Part shown: piece by piece, positions 53,017 to 61,811 of the stretch
Numbering within the stretch: the stretch's first letter is position 1
How the letters are laid out: every line of letters begins with the position of its first letter
Position numbers and translations under genes: made by a program
Assembly: GCF_017893945.1 (NCBI RefSeq)
Contig: NZ_CP054257.1
Coordinates: 868,001-932,000, forward strand
Source of the DNA: Treponema parvum
GTDB taxonomy: Bacteria > Spirochaetota > Spirochaetia > Treponematales > Treponemataceae
Direction of reading: 5' to 3'
DNA: 64,000 nucleotides
The notes under the pieces: model-generated
Database searches by the model: none
Seen by the model: only the letters and a program-made list of their open reading frames with translations
Told to the model about the DNA's origin: nothing

Positions 53017-54066
53017 TTACTTTTTTGACCGCTGATACAGTATCAATTCAGGGCGATATTCAAAGTGCATGTTGTCCCAGATAGGCCATTTGCCGCCCCA
53101 TATAAAACCGTTGTCTTCAAAAATTTTTATGACACCGTCGGGCGGCATCCAGCGTTCTGAAAGCGGAGTCAGCATCCAATTTTGCGGATCATGTTGAGCC
53201 TGCCAGTTCCAATATATTATTTTGTGTCCCCACCGCTTGGGAAGCACGTCCACCGCAAGCCCCATAGCGTGAAAAGATTTTCTGTTCGAATCGCGTATGT
53301 TCCGCCATAAATACCCGTCCGCCTGATAAAGATCGTCGACAAAGTCTTGTATCAGTATGTCGGTTTTGGACGCTTCGTTTATCTCGGATTCGATTTTTTT
53401 AAGAACAGGTATGATCTTTTCGTGAACGTTTAAAATTTTTCCCAAAAAAAAAGTTTTTTTGATATGTCTTTCGACAGCTCCCCTTGTTTTACAATCGTAG
53501 ACGGCGTCGAAAAAATACTGCGGAGTGCCGGAGCCGTTTTGCCGATTGTCGGCCGAACTGAAAAGTCTGATTTGCTCGATTTCTTCTTGAGTGTAGGTCG
53601 AAGGATCTTTTAATTCTTTTGCGTAATTATATAAGAGCGTCCAATGTTTTTGCTTGTCGCCCAAGTGTTCGCGCGGTAGAAAACTTCCGTCTGTCCAATA
53701 AAATTCCGCCGTAGACATTGTCTGATTTTCTGGAATTTTAAGCGTTATTTTCCAATCGGAAAGATCGTCGTCATATTCCGCCGTAAACGATATGTCGGGA
53801 TATGCATCCATGAAGATTTCAAGTCCGTCAGGTAAGGATTGCGTTTTTTTATTATGCGAAGAAAGAGTCGCCTTGTTTTGTCCCGATAATTTTTCTTGTA
53901 AAGCCTGTGTTTTTTGTCCGTTTATGTCCGTTTTGTCAAAAACGGGCATTGAATAAAGCCGCGACATAGATGCGACAAGGATGAAAATAAAATATGCGGC
54001 GAACGGCTTTATTGTTTCCGGAGGTTTACACATAGTCGATGCTAAAGTATCCGACGCGGTTTTCAT
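53017..54066 (-). CDS. D-alanyl-D-alanine carboxypeptidase-like M15 family peptidase (VanY type)
   Basis: A 349-residue exported metallopeptidase expected to trim peptidoglycan stem peptides. An N-terminal hydrophobic stretch (AAYFIFILVASMSRLYS) serves as signal or anchor. The zinc-binding motifs are SFHAMGLAVDVLPK (HxxGxAxD) and WDNMHFEYRPE (the ExxH-like C-terminal His). The middle has a beta-rich domain and a helical region. It lies 37 bp downstream of the FadL-like gene on the same strand and is probably co-transcribed with it. Confidence 0.85.
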   Translation of the reverse strand: MKTASDTLASTMCKPPETIKPFAAYFIFILVASMSRLYSMPVFDKTDINGQKTQALQEKLSGQNKATLSSHNKKTQSLPDGLEIFMDAYPDISFTAEYDDDLSDWKITLKIPENQTMSTAEFYWTDGSFLPREHLGDKQKHWTLLYNYAKELKDPSTYTQEEIEQIRLFSSADNRQNGSGTPQYFFDAVYDCKTRGAVERHIKKTFFLGKILNVHEKIIPVLKKIESEINEASKTDILIQDFVDDLYQADGYLWRNIRDSNRKSFHAMGLAVDVLPKRWGHKIIYWNWQAQHDPQNWMLTPLSERWMPPDGVIKIFEDNGFIWGGKWPIWDNMHFEYRPELILYQRSKK

Positions 54067-54103
54067 TTTTACCGGGCATCGGATACCTGGTCTGTAAGGC
54101 GGT

Positions 54104-55348
54104 TTATAAAGGTCTGTACGTTACGCTGATAGCGGTTAAGAATATGTCTTTATTCAAATCCAGAGAATTTGCGTATTCTTTTTCAAAGTAATTGCTGTAC
54201 ATGAATGATCCCGTGAGCATGAGATTTTTGATCACCTTGTATTCGACGCCGCATCCCATAACTATGCTGTCAAGGACAGGGCTGAAGGCGCTGTTTACGT
54301 CGCTTTTGGAACCTTGGTTGCTGTACATGAGCCCTGCGGAAAAGCCGAGTTTTTCATTGAACTGATAATCTGCGCCGAGTCCCACTTCCCATGAATCGTC
54401 ATAGTCAAGCGATGTTCTTCCGAGAGGATTTTCCAAGTCCGCCTGTTTGTTAAAGTAGTAGTTAAAGCTTAAACTCACGTAGAGATTGTCCAAAACGTTA
54501 TAGCCTGCTCCAAGTCCCAGCACTGCAGGAAGGTCATTGTCAAAATAATCGCCTTCTTGGGCGCTTAAAATGGTAGGCGTTAAGGTTCCCGTTATTGATT
54601 TGTATTTGTAATCGAGTTTCGTTATGGTCTGGTACTGCAATCCTAAATAAAGGTTTTCTATCGGGGTTACATTTATACCGATAATCCCGCCAAGCCCGTA
54701 ACCCGAAGCGTCGTAGGCCAGCTCTTTTCCACCGTTTATGGCGGAAAGGGCGGGCGCCTTTAAAGATATGTTTTGATTTCCGTGTAAAAACCTTGCGGCT
54801 AACGACAAACTTACTATGTCGTTTACCATATAAGACGCGCCCAGTATTTCACCCATCGTAACGGAATACACTTTTAGGTTGTGATTTGCGGCCGCACCTG
54901 CAAAAGCGGCTGCCAGTGTGGGATTAGTTGCAGCCTTTTGGACAAATAATCCCGCTATCGCACCGTTACCGTCGGAATAATCCAAGGATCCTCCTCCGGC
55001 GAACACTCCAAAGCCGAAAAAGGCTGCCCAATTGTCTTTTTTATAGACGATTTCCAAATCGGGGAAAAAGAAAATATTTTTGTCGTCGCTGTATTCTTTT
55101 CCGGAGACTTTCAGTTCGTTTGTGTATTTTTTAAAGATGAACTGGTCGCCTATTCCTAAATGCAAACCTTCTTCCATAAAGCCTGTCCCTGCTATGTTGT
55201 AAAGGACGGCTTCGGGGCGTTTTGTTTCCGTGAGGCGGCTTGGGTTACGAAGATAGCCTGAATTGAGATTTGTTTTATTGTCTATGCCGCCGGCAAAGAG
55301 CGACGCGAAAAAAAACGACGCGCCTATGATCGCAATAAGTTTTTTCAT
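54104..55348 (-). CDS. FadL/OmpP1-like outer-membrane protein
   Basis: A 414-residue outer-membrane beta-barrel with signal peptide MKKLIAIIGASFFFASLFA. The mature N-terminus NKTNLNSGYLRNPSRL corresponds to the FadL family's start, followed by many amphipathic strands (GVFAGGGSLDYSDG, LGAGYNVLDNLYVSLSFNYYF, LGFSAGLMYSNQGS) and a C-terminal TYRPL. Homologues in T. pallidum form a set of paralogous surface transporters for hydrophobic molecules. A GGAGA ribosome site and a strong promoter at 55429-55457 support the start. Confidence 0.88.
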   Translation of the reverse strand: MKKLIAIIGASFFFASLFAGGIDNKTNLNSGYLRNPSRLTETKRPEAVLYNIAGTGFMEEGLHLGIGDQFIFKKYTNELKVSGKEYSDDKNIFFFPDLEIVYKKDNWAAFFGFGVFAGGGSLDYSDGNGAIAGLFVQKAATNPTLAAAFAGAAANHNLKVYSVTMGEILGASYMVNDIVSLSLAARFLHGNQNISLKAPALSAINGGKELAYDASGYGLGGIIGINVTPIENLYLGLQYQTITKLDYKYKSITGTLTPTILSAQEGDYFDNDLPAVLGLGAGYNVLDNLYVSLSFNYYFNKQADLENPLGRTSLDYDDSWEVGLGADYQFNEKLGFSAGLMYSNQGSKSDVNSAFSPVLDSIVMGCGVEYKVIKNLMLTGSFMYSNYFEKEYANSLDLNKDIFLTAISVTYRPL

Positions 55349-55428
55349 GATTTTCTCCGAAATTATAAGTTTTTATCGTGCGCAAAGCCGTACGTTTGTG
55401 GCCGTGCGCGCGATTTTAAATCTTTCTG

Positions 55429-55457
55429 ATAATAGCATTATTTAAATGAATTGACAA
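55429..55457 (-). promoter_or_regulatory. Promoter of the FadL-like gene
   Basis: On the minus strand TTGTCA (55457-55452), a 17-bp spacer and TATTAT (55434-55429). It gives a leader of about 75 nt containing GGAGA 5 nt before ATG 55348. Confidence 0.65.
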
Positions 55458-55640
55458 CGCGGCGATTGCGCGGCGGCGGTTGGTATGCTCGGCCGGCGAA
55501 ACGCGCGCGGCACAGACTACGCGGCGATTGCACCGGCAGGACGGGCTGCGGATTAAGCGCGCGCGGGAGAGTCTGCAGCCGAGCGCGGTGTGTTGGCGCC
55601 GTTTACCGCCGCCGTTTGCGGCGCGTGTGAAAACAAGCGT
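55457..55640. repeat. GC-rich intergenic tract with direct repeat
   Basis: Very GC-rich, in contrast with the flanks. A perfect 13-bp repeat ACGCGGCGATTGC occurs at 55457-55469 and 55519-55531. Short ORFs in both directions have no family support. The rest of the 330-bp gap holds the two divergent promoters. Confidence 0.5.
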
Positions 55641-55642
55641 TA

Positions 55643-55671
55643 TTGACGTTAAAAAGGGCTTATGACACAAT
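55643..55671 (+). promoter_or_regulatory. Promoter of the oligopeptide importer operon
   Basis: TTGACG (55643-55648), a 17-bp spacer and a weaker -10 CACAAT (55666-55671) are followed by 7 nt and ATG 55679. It fits the leaderless pattern; no ribosome site is seen. Confidence 0.4.
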
Positions 55672-55678
55672 AGCGTAA

Positions 55679-57511
55679 ATGAAAGTTTTTTCCGCCGGAG
55701 TACCCAAACTGTTCTTGCTTATCGCCGCCTTTGCCGTGTTTTCGGGATGTTCAAAAAAAATACCCGAAATGACGCTTGAAGAAATTGAAAGCGCGCGCGC
55801 AGTCGGAAATTCCGCCGTGATATCCAAAACAAAAAGCAAACCCTGGCGCGGTGAAAAATTCGTTCCGGGAAAAATCGGCGGCGACTGGAACGCTTCGATT
55901 ATTTCGGATCCTAAGAGCTTTAATCAGCTGATCGCCGAGCGTGACAATTCCACCGCATCCATTGTGTCAATGATGACAACTTCTCTTGTAGATTACGATT
56001 TTGTTTTAAGACAATGGAAGGCGAAGGCCGCCTCTTTTGAAATTATTACGGATGAAGCGGCTCAAACCCTCGACGTAAAATATACTTTGCGCGGCGATCT
56101 TTTTTGGTCTTTCCCCGATTCGGACCAAAAAATTCCCGTAACTTCCGACGATATTGTTTTTTGGTATGATAAAATCGAAGGCGATCCTGTTTTTGCCAGT
56201 TCCGCATATAATTCGCAGTTTATGACTATGAGCGACGGCGCTTCCAGACGCATCACTATAGAAAAGATAGACGATAAGTCGTTTGTGTTTCATTTTCCTC
56301 GTATCATAGCAGAACCTCTTCTGGCCACGAACAGGGACATTAAGCCTTCGTTTTTGTATGCAAAAGCTTTGAAAAAAGGCGGAGCGCAGGCCGTAAAGGA
56401 TATGTTTAACGCTTCCGTGGATGTTAAGACTATTCCGTCCTGCGGCATGTGGTTTTTGATCGAATACGTACCGGGACAGCGGCTTGTGTATAAGCGTAAT
56501 CCTTTTTATTGGGATAAGGATGAAAACGGCACGGCGATCCCGTATAAGGATAAGTGCATAGTCCAAATAGTCGGCGACATAAACACTCAGTCCTTGCTTT
56601 TTAAACAAGGAAAGCAGGAATCACATTCCGTGCGTCCCGAAGAACTTGAAAGCCTTGTCGAAGATCAAAGGGATTATACCGTTTATAATGCGGAAGGATC
56701 TTTGGGCGCAGGTTTTTGGAGCTTTAATCAAAATCCTAAAAATAAAAATGAAGCTTTTTATAAATGGTTTACGCTAAAGGAATTCCGCCAGGCTATGAGC
56801 TGTACTTTAAACCGGGAACGCATAATAATGCAGACCTACCGCAGCCTCGCGGAGCCTAAGTATACTTTTTTCCCAAAAGGAAATCCTTATTACAATGAAG
56901 ATATTGTTCTGAAATACAGATACGACCTTGTTAAGGCGTTAAAGCTGTTGGAAGGAGCCGGTTTTAGAAAGGACGGCGGATATTTATATGATCCGGACGG
57001 AATAAGGGTTGAATTTGATCTTACCGTGCCTTCCGGCGTAACGACGAATAACGACATTGCCCAGATCATAAGCGACGAATGTTCTAAGATAGGCGTAAAA
57101 GTAAATGTGCGGCAGCTTGATTTTCAAAAAATCGTCGAACAGCTTACTTCTACGTACGATTGGCAGTCTTTGATAATCGCGTTGGGGGCAAATTTATGGC
57201 CGTCTCAGGGATCGAACGTCTGGCCGTCCGACGGAAACCTTCACCTGTGGTATCCGCTGCAAAAGGAACCCGCCACGGATTGGGAAGCCCGCATAGACTA
57301 TTTGTATAACGAAGGGCAATACGAGCTCCGCCATGAAAAGGCAAAGATAATTTGGGACGAGTATCAGTCCATAATCCTTGAACAATGTCCTCTTATATAC
57401 CTTGTCCGCTCCCGCGCTTTTTATGCAATAAGAAACGAATGGGATCAGACTAATTTTTATTTTGATAATTTAAACGGCGCCTTAACGGACAATATTTATG
57501 CGGCACGGTAG
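55679..57511 (+). CDS. Oligopeptide ABC transporter substrate-binding lipoprotein (OppA-type)
   Basis: A 610-residue extracytoplasmic binding lipoprotein, signal MKVFSAGVPKLFLLIAAFAV with lipobox FSGC. The fold matches the SBP_bac_5 family: LRGDLFWSFPDSDQKIPVTSDDIVFWYDKI near the middle of lobe I, PGQRLVYKRNPFYWDKDEN, FRQAMSCTLNRERI and a C-terminal part with LYNEGQYELRHEKAKIIW. It probably captures peptides, as judged from family and operon; binding specificity is unknown. It starts the oppA-B-CD-F unit. Confidence 0.9.
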   Translation: MKVFSAGVPKLFLLIAAFAVFSGCSKKIPEMTLEEIESARAVGNSAVISKTKSKPWRGEKFVPGKIGGDWNASIISDPKSFNQLIAERDNSTASIVSMMTTSLVDYDFVLRQWKAKAASFEIITDEAAQTLDVKYTLRGDLFWSFPDSDQKIPVTSDDIVFWYDKIEGDPVFASSAYNSQFMTMSDGASRRITIEKIDDKSFVFHFPRIIAEPLLATNRDIKPSFLYAKALKKGGAQAVKDMFNASVDVKTIPSCGMWFLIEYVPGQRLVYKRNPFYWDKDENGTAIPYKDKCIVQIVGDINTQSLLFKQGKQESHSVRPEELESLVEDQRDYTVYNAEGSLGAGFWSFNQNPKNKNEAFYKWFTLKEFRQAMSCTLNRERIIMQTYRSLAEPKYTFFPKGNPYYNEDIVLKYRYDLVKALKLLEGAGFRKDGGYLYDPDGIRVEFDLTVPSGVTTNNDIAQIISDECSKIGVKVNVRQLDFQKIVEQLTSTYDWQSLIIALGANLWPSQGSNVWPSDGNLHLWYPLQKEPATDWEARIDYLYNEGQYELRHEKAKIIWDEYQSIILEQCPLIYLVRSRAFYAIRNEWDQTNFYFDNLNGALTDNIYAAR

Positions 57512-57536
57512 GCGGTAGATTGCGGAGTATTCGATT

Positions 57537-58703
57537 ATGAAAGCACTGATAACGATAAAGAGGATTTTGTTTTTTGCGTGCGGCGCCGCAATAAGCCCTT
57601 GGCGCAAATTTAAAAAGCGCATGCCGCTTTCGGCCTTTATTGTCGGACGTTTTTTTACGATGATAACCATGCTTTTTTTGTTGGGGTTTGCGATGTTCGG
57701 CCTGATGGAACTTGCTCCCGGCGATATAGTAGATCAGCTTATGACGCAGCAGCTTATGGCGGCGGCTTCAGGATCTCCGGGAGGATCGGGCGGCTCTGCC
57801 GGCCTTGCGGGACAAGGGACTGCTTCCGGCAGCGCTCGGACATCGCTGCCTTCGGCGTTCAAAGAAGATCAGTATTCGGTTACGCGAAGAGAACTCGGTT
57901 TGGACAGACCTTTTTACGAACAATATTTTTTATGGCTTGAGCGCGTTATCGTCCGCCATGACCTTGGGATAAGTCTTATATCCAGAGCTCCTGTTTCATT
58001 TCTCATAAGAACAAGGATAATAAATTCCGTGATCCTCAATATGATATCCCTTGTCTTTATAACCGCATTTTCATTTTTGCTCGGCGTTTATTTTTCAAGC
58101 AAGGCTGGCACTAAGATCGACGTAGCCGCTGCGTTTTTTGCGCTTTTTTTTCACGCGTTCCCGGGAATTTTACTGCTCATCCTGCTTCAGCTTTTCGCCT
58201 CTATTTCAGGCCTTTTTCCCGTTACGGCCTATCCCGATTTTCCGTTTTCCGAGGCTCCTGGAAAATTTGTGTTTTCATACGGCTATCACGTTTTTTTGCC
58301 GCTGCTCGCTTCTTTTTTGGGCGGGATAGGGGGAACTATGCGCATGATCCGTGCGACTATGCTCGACCAGATGGGAATGCCCTACATAATGGCCTTACGC
58401 GCGCGCGGAATAAGCGAGGCAAGGGTATATCTTTGCCACGCGTTCAGAAACACGTTAAACCCGTACATAACGGGCAGCGCAAACCTCATCGCAGGGCTTT
58501 TCAGCGGCTCTCTTGTTTTGGAAATAATCTTTGCGTATCCGGGAATCGGACGCCTCATGTACGAAGCGGTTCTTCAGGAAGATATAAACCTTGTGCTTGC
58601 AAACAGCATGTTCATATCGTTTTTAGTCCTTGCGGGAATGATAATATCCGACATTCTTTTGGCTCTTGTAGATCCCAGAATAAGATATGCGGGGGCTGCA
58701 TGA
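57537..58703 (+). CDS. Oligopeptide ABC transporter permease (OppB-type) with Gly/Ser-rich insertion
   Basis: A 388-residue inner-membrane permease with about six helices. The first periplasmic loop carries an unusual roughly 35-residue Gly/Ser/Ala-rich insertion (SPGGSGGSAGLAGQGTASG) at about residues 78-105. The EAA-type loop ALRARGISEARVYLCHAFRN and GLFSGSLVLEIIFAYPGIGRL are intact. The stop overlaps the OppCD start by 4 bp (ATGA at 58700-58703). Confidence 0.9.
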   Translation: MKALITIKRILFFACGAAISPWRKFKKRMPLSAFIVGRFFTMITMLFLLGFAMFGLMELAPGDIVDQLMTQQLMAAASGSPGGSGGSAGLAGQGTASGSARTSLPSAFKEDQYSVTRRELGLDRPFYEQYFLWLERVIVRHDLGISLISRAPVSFLIRTRIINSVILNMISLVFITAFSFLLGVYFSSKAGTKIDVAAAFFALFFHAFPGILLLILLQLFASISGLFPVTAYPDFPFSEAPGKFVFSYGYHVFLPLLASFLGGIGGTMRMIRATMLDQMGMPYIMALRARGISEARVYLCHAFRNTLNPYITGSANLIAGLFSGSLVLEIIFAYPGIGRLMYEAVLQEDINLVLANSMFISFLVLAGMIISDILLALVDPRIRYAGAA

Positions 58704-60829
58704 AAAAATTTTTTCAATTTTTAAAGACAAGACCCATTGCCTTCGTTTCCGTGATATTCATAGTCATAATGTATGTCGTTATGATCTTTGCCGAATTTTT
58801 TGCGCCTTATCCGGCTGCTCAGTCTTTTGAGGCGGCGACCTTCCATCCGTCAAACGTGGAATTTTCTTTGTTCAATCTTACGGCGCGGGAATGCCGTGTC
58901 CTTGATCCTGTGACATGGCAGTATGCAAGGGTGAAAGGGGAACAGTTCCATCATAAAATTGATTTTTTTGTACACGGTACGCAGTACAAGCTTTTAGGTT
59001 TTATACCGTGCGACGTGCATTTGTTCGGAAGCGAAACGGATCCTGCGACGGGAAGTTTTTATCCCGTGTTTTTGTTCGGAGCCGACAATTTGGGGCGAGA
59101 TCTTTTCAGCCGCATAGTTTACGGAAGCCGAATTTCACTTACCGTAGGTTTTTTGGCGTCGGCCGTTTCGCTTTTTCTTGCAATTCTTTTAGGCGGTTTG
59201 GCAGGATATTACGGGGGCGCGGCCGATTGGAGTATTATGCGTTTTGCGGAATTTTTTATGCTGATCCCGGCTCTCTATCTTATTCTGTTTTTGCGGTCGC
59301 TTTTAAATACCCGCATGGACAGCGGAACTTCCTATATCGTGATAACCATGATACTTTCCCTTGTGGGCTGGCCCGGAAGCGCACGGACTATAAGAGGCAT
59401 CGTACATTCCGTAAAACGTGAAGAATTCATAATCAATTCAAAACTTGAAGGCATTCCGTCAGGGAATATAATATTTTTTCAGATAATCCCGCAGATTTCA
59501 AGTCTTCTGATAGTAAGCGCAGCCCTAAGCGTTCCGGGTTTTATTATGAGTGAAACGACCCTTTCTTATCTCGGGCTTGGCATAAGCGATCCGGCTGTAA
59601 GCTGGGGTTCGCTTATAAACCGCGATATTTCTACGCTGAACAATCTGCAAAATTATCCGTGGCTTTTGACGCCCGTATGGCTCTTGCTCGTCGTTACGCT
59701 TGCTTTTAATTTTTTCGGCGACGCTTTGCGCGATTTTTTTGATCCTTACCATGCGGTTTTTCATACGTTTAGAAGACCTGCTAAGAGCAAAAGCAAAAAA
59801 GCCGCGCTGCAAAAGGATGAAAGAGGTGAAAACAAAAGCCGCGATGAAAATGAAAGCCGTAAGAATGGAATCGGCGAAAATGAAAACCGTGAAAACGAGA
59901 ACGGCGGCGCGTATAAAGGCACATTGAGCGGCGAGAGAGCCTCTCGTTTGCGTTCGGCGGACAGACCGCTTCTTTGTGTGAAGGATCTTTGCGTAACCTT
60001 TTCCGTTTTGCGCGGAACAAAGAGGGTGGAAGTTAAAGCCGTTAAGGGTATATCCTACGAACTTTACCGCGGCGAAATATTGGGCATAGTGGGCGAATCG
60101 GGCAGCGGAAAATCCGTTTCGGTTTCGGCGATCCCGTCCCTGTTGCCTGAAAACGCTTTTATAAGCGGGAACATCTTTTATGACGGAGTCGATCTTGTTA
60201 CACTCCCTCCGGAAAGTATCCGTTCTTACCGCGGTAAAAAAATAGCTTTTATTTTTCAGGAACCGGGGCGTTCTTTTGATCCGCTCCAGAATATCGGCGG
60301 CGTGTTTTTTGAAACGCTCCGCAATGTGGATCCTGCTATCGATAAAGAAAAAGCGTTTGACAAAGCTTCAAAGCTCTTGACCGAAGTGGGAATTTCGGAA
60401 CCGCGCGAGCGGCTCGTGAATTTTCCGCACCAGTTTTCGGGAGGGCAGCTTCAGCGCATAGGAATCGCGCTTGCGCTTGCCGAAGGCTGTGAACTTCTTA
60501 TCGCGGACGAACCTACTACTGCTCTGGACGTTACGATTCAAGCGCAGATAGTTTCGCTTTTGCTTAAGCTTAGAAAAACGCGGGGACTTTCCATAATATT
60601 TATAAGCCACAATATCGAACTTGTCGCTCAAATTTCAGACAGGATTGCGGTGATGTACGGCGGCAGAATAGTTGAAAGCGGAACGGCAGAGCAGATTTAT
60701 AACCATCCCGAACACGATTATACGAAGGCGCTGCTGTCGTGTTTGCCCCAGTTCGGTATGCATTATACGGCTTCCGATCTTAAAACTTATTCGGGCTCGT
60801 TTGCGCCTTCGGAGGGGAACAATGGATAG
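58700..60829 (+). CDS. Fused oligopeptide ABC permease-ATPase (OppC-OppD)
   Basis: A single 709-residue polypeptide. Residues about 1-355 are the OppC permease (IFIVIMYVVMIFAEFFAPYP, DNLGRDLFSRIVYGSR, ETTLSYLGLGISDPAVSWG). A charged, repeat-like linker (about 355-420: KDERGENKSRDENESRKNG through ENENRENENGGAYKG) joins to an OppD ATPase: Walker A GESGSGKSVS, signature FSGGQLQRIGIALAL, Walker B LLIADEPTTALD, switch His in IIFISHNIEL and the OppD C-terminal HDYTKALLSCLPQFG. Start ATG 58700, overlapping oppB. No frameshift at the junction is apparent, so the fusion is real at sequence level. Permease-ATPase fusions of this class are known elsewhere. Confidence 0.9.
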   Translation: MKKFFQFLKTRPIAFVSVIFIVIMYVVMIFAEFFAPYPAAQSFEAATFHPSNVEFSLFNLTARECRVLDPVTWQYARVKGEQFHHKIDFFVHGTQYKLLGFIPCDVHLFGSETDPATGSFYPVFLFGADNLGRDLFSRIVYGSRISLTVGFLASAVSLFLAILLGGLAGYYGGAADWSIMRFAEFFMLIPALYLILFLRSLLNTRMDSGTSYIVITMILSLVGWPGSARTIRGIVHSVKREEFIINSKLEGIPSGNIIFFQIIPQISSLLIVSAALSVPGFIMSETTLSYLGLGISDPAVSWGSLINRDISTLNNLQNYPWLLTPVWLLLVVTLAFNFFGDALRDFFDPYHAVFHTFRRPAKSKSKKAALQKDERGENKSRDENESRKNGIGENENRENENGGAYKGTLSGERASRLRSADRPLLCVKDLCVTFSVLRGTKRVEVKAVKGISYELYRGEILGIVGESGSGKSVSVSAIPSLLPENAFISGNIFYDGVDLVTLPPESIRSYRGKKIAFIFQEPGRSFDPLQNIGGVFFETLRNVDPAIDKEKAFDKASKLLTEVGISEPRERLVNFPHQFSGGQLQRIGIALALAEGCELLIADEPTTALDVTIQAQIVSLLLKLRKTRGLSIIFISHNIELVAQISDRIAVMYGGRIVESGTAEQIYNHPEHDYTKALLSCLPQFGMHYTASDLKTYSGSFAPSEGNNG

Positions 60830-61646
60830 AGCCGACGGTGTGCTTGTTTTTGCCGAACATCTTTCAAAACGTTTTAACCTTGAAGAAGGCGCTTTTTCAA
60901 GGCAGGATAAGACGGTTTACGCTGTAAACGACGTGTCTTTTAATATTTTTTGTGGAGAAACTTACGGGCTTGTGGGAGAATCAGGCTCCGGAAAGACGAC
61001 TTGCGCGCGGCTTTTAATAGGCATGTACAGGCCTTCAAGTGGAAGAATTCTTTATTGCAACGGAAATGATAAGACCGATATAACAAAGCTAAGTCGCCAA
61101 GGTCTTAAATCCTACCGTGAAAAAGTAAAATATGTTTTTCAAGATCCGGCGCGTTCTCTCAATCCGAGGATGAGCGTTTACGAAATCCTTGTCAGCGGCT
61201 TACGCCATTCTTCCAAGTGGACAGGCGAGGAAGACGCCCTCAAAAAGGCGAAGAAAATAATTTGTGAAGTAGGGCTTACCTGCGAAGATTTGGAAAAACG
61301 GCCTGCGGAATTTTCAGGCGGACAAAGGCAGCGTATTTCGATTGCACGCGGATTAATCATGGATCCGGAGCTTTTGATTTGCGACGAAGTAGTTTCCGCC
61401 TTGGACGTTTCAATACAGGCGCAAATTTTGAATTTGCTCAATAAGATCCGCAGAGAGCGCAAGCTAAGCATGCTGTTTATAACGCACGATCTTAAAGTGG
61501 CCTGTTATTTTTGCGACAGGATAGGAGTTATGCACAGCGGCTCTATTGTTGAGCAGGCGCCCGCCGCGGATCTGTATAAAAAAGCCCGGCATCAATATAC
61601 GAAATTGCTTTTTAAAGGCGGCGCGCCAGGAAAGGCTGATATTTAA
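60822..61646 (+). CDS. Oligopeptide ABC transporter ATP-binding protein (OppF-type)
   Basis: A 274-residue ATPase, the second nucleotide-binding subunit. Walker A GESGSGKTTCARL, signature FSGGQRQRISIARGL, Walker B LLICDEVVSALDVS and the switch His in LFITHDLKVA are all present. GGAGGGG precedes ATG 60822, which overlaps the OppCD stop by 8 bp. The in-frame extension to 60672 lies wholly inside oppCD and is disregarded. It closes the peptide importer operon. Confidence 0.94.
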   Translation: MDRADGVLVFAEHLSKRFNLEEGAFSRQDKTVYAVNDVSFNIFCGETYGLVGESGSGKTTCARLLIGMYRPSSGRILYCNGNDKTDITKLSRQGLKSYREKVKYVFQDPARSLNPRMSVYEILVSGLRHSSKWTGEEDALKKAKKIICEVGLTCEDLEKRPAEFSGGQRQRISIARGLIMDPELLICDEVVSALDVSIQAQILNLLNKIRRERKLSMLFITHDLKVACYFCDRIGVMHSGSIVEQAPAADLYKKARHQYTKLLFKGGAPGKADI

Positions 61647-61775
61647 AACGGTGCACTCGACAAGTAACTTTTAACGGCGGTTTTCGGCGGCGAATGCGCT
61701 TCGCCTCGCCTAAACAGGTTCATGCCCGGCGGCGTTTGTCTGTCCGCTTGTTGTCGGTATGCACCTGTCGGATCG

Positions 61776-61805
61776 TTGGACTTTTACAATGAAAACGGAT
61801 ATTAT
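61776..61805 (+). promoter_or_regulatory. Promoter of the TrpR-like gene, leaderless configuration
   Basis: TTGGAC (61776-61781), an 18-bp spacer and TATTAT (61800-61805) are followed by GGTTAT and ATG 61812, with no ribosome site. Confidence 0.55.
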
Positions 61806-61811
61806 GGTTAT

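Noticed and set aside
55480..55670. Short overlapping ORFs (61 and 84 codons) in the GC-rich gap
   Set aside because: They are on both strands in a GC-rich tract, which creates long frames by chance, and lack family support and ribosome sites.
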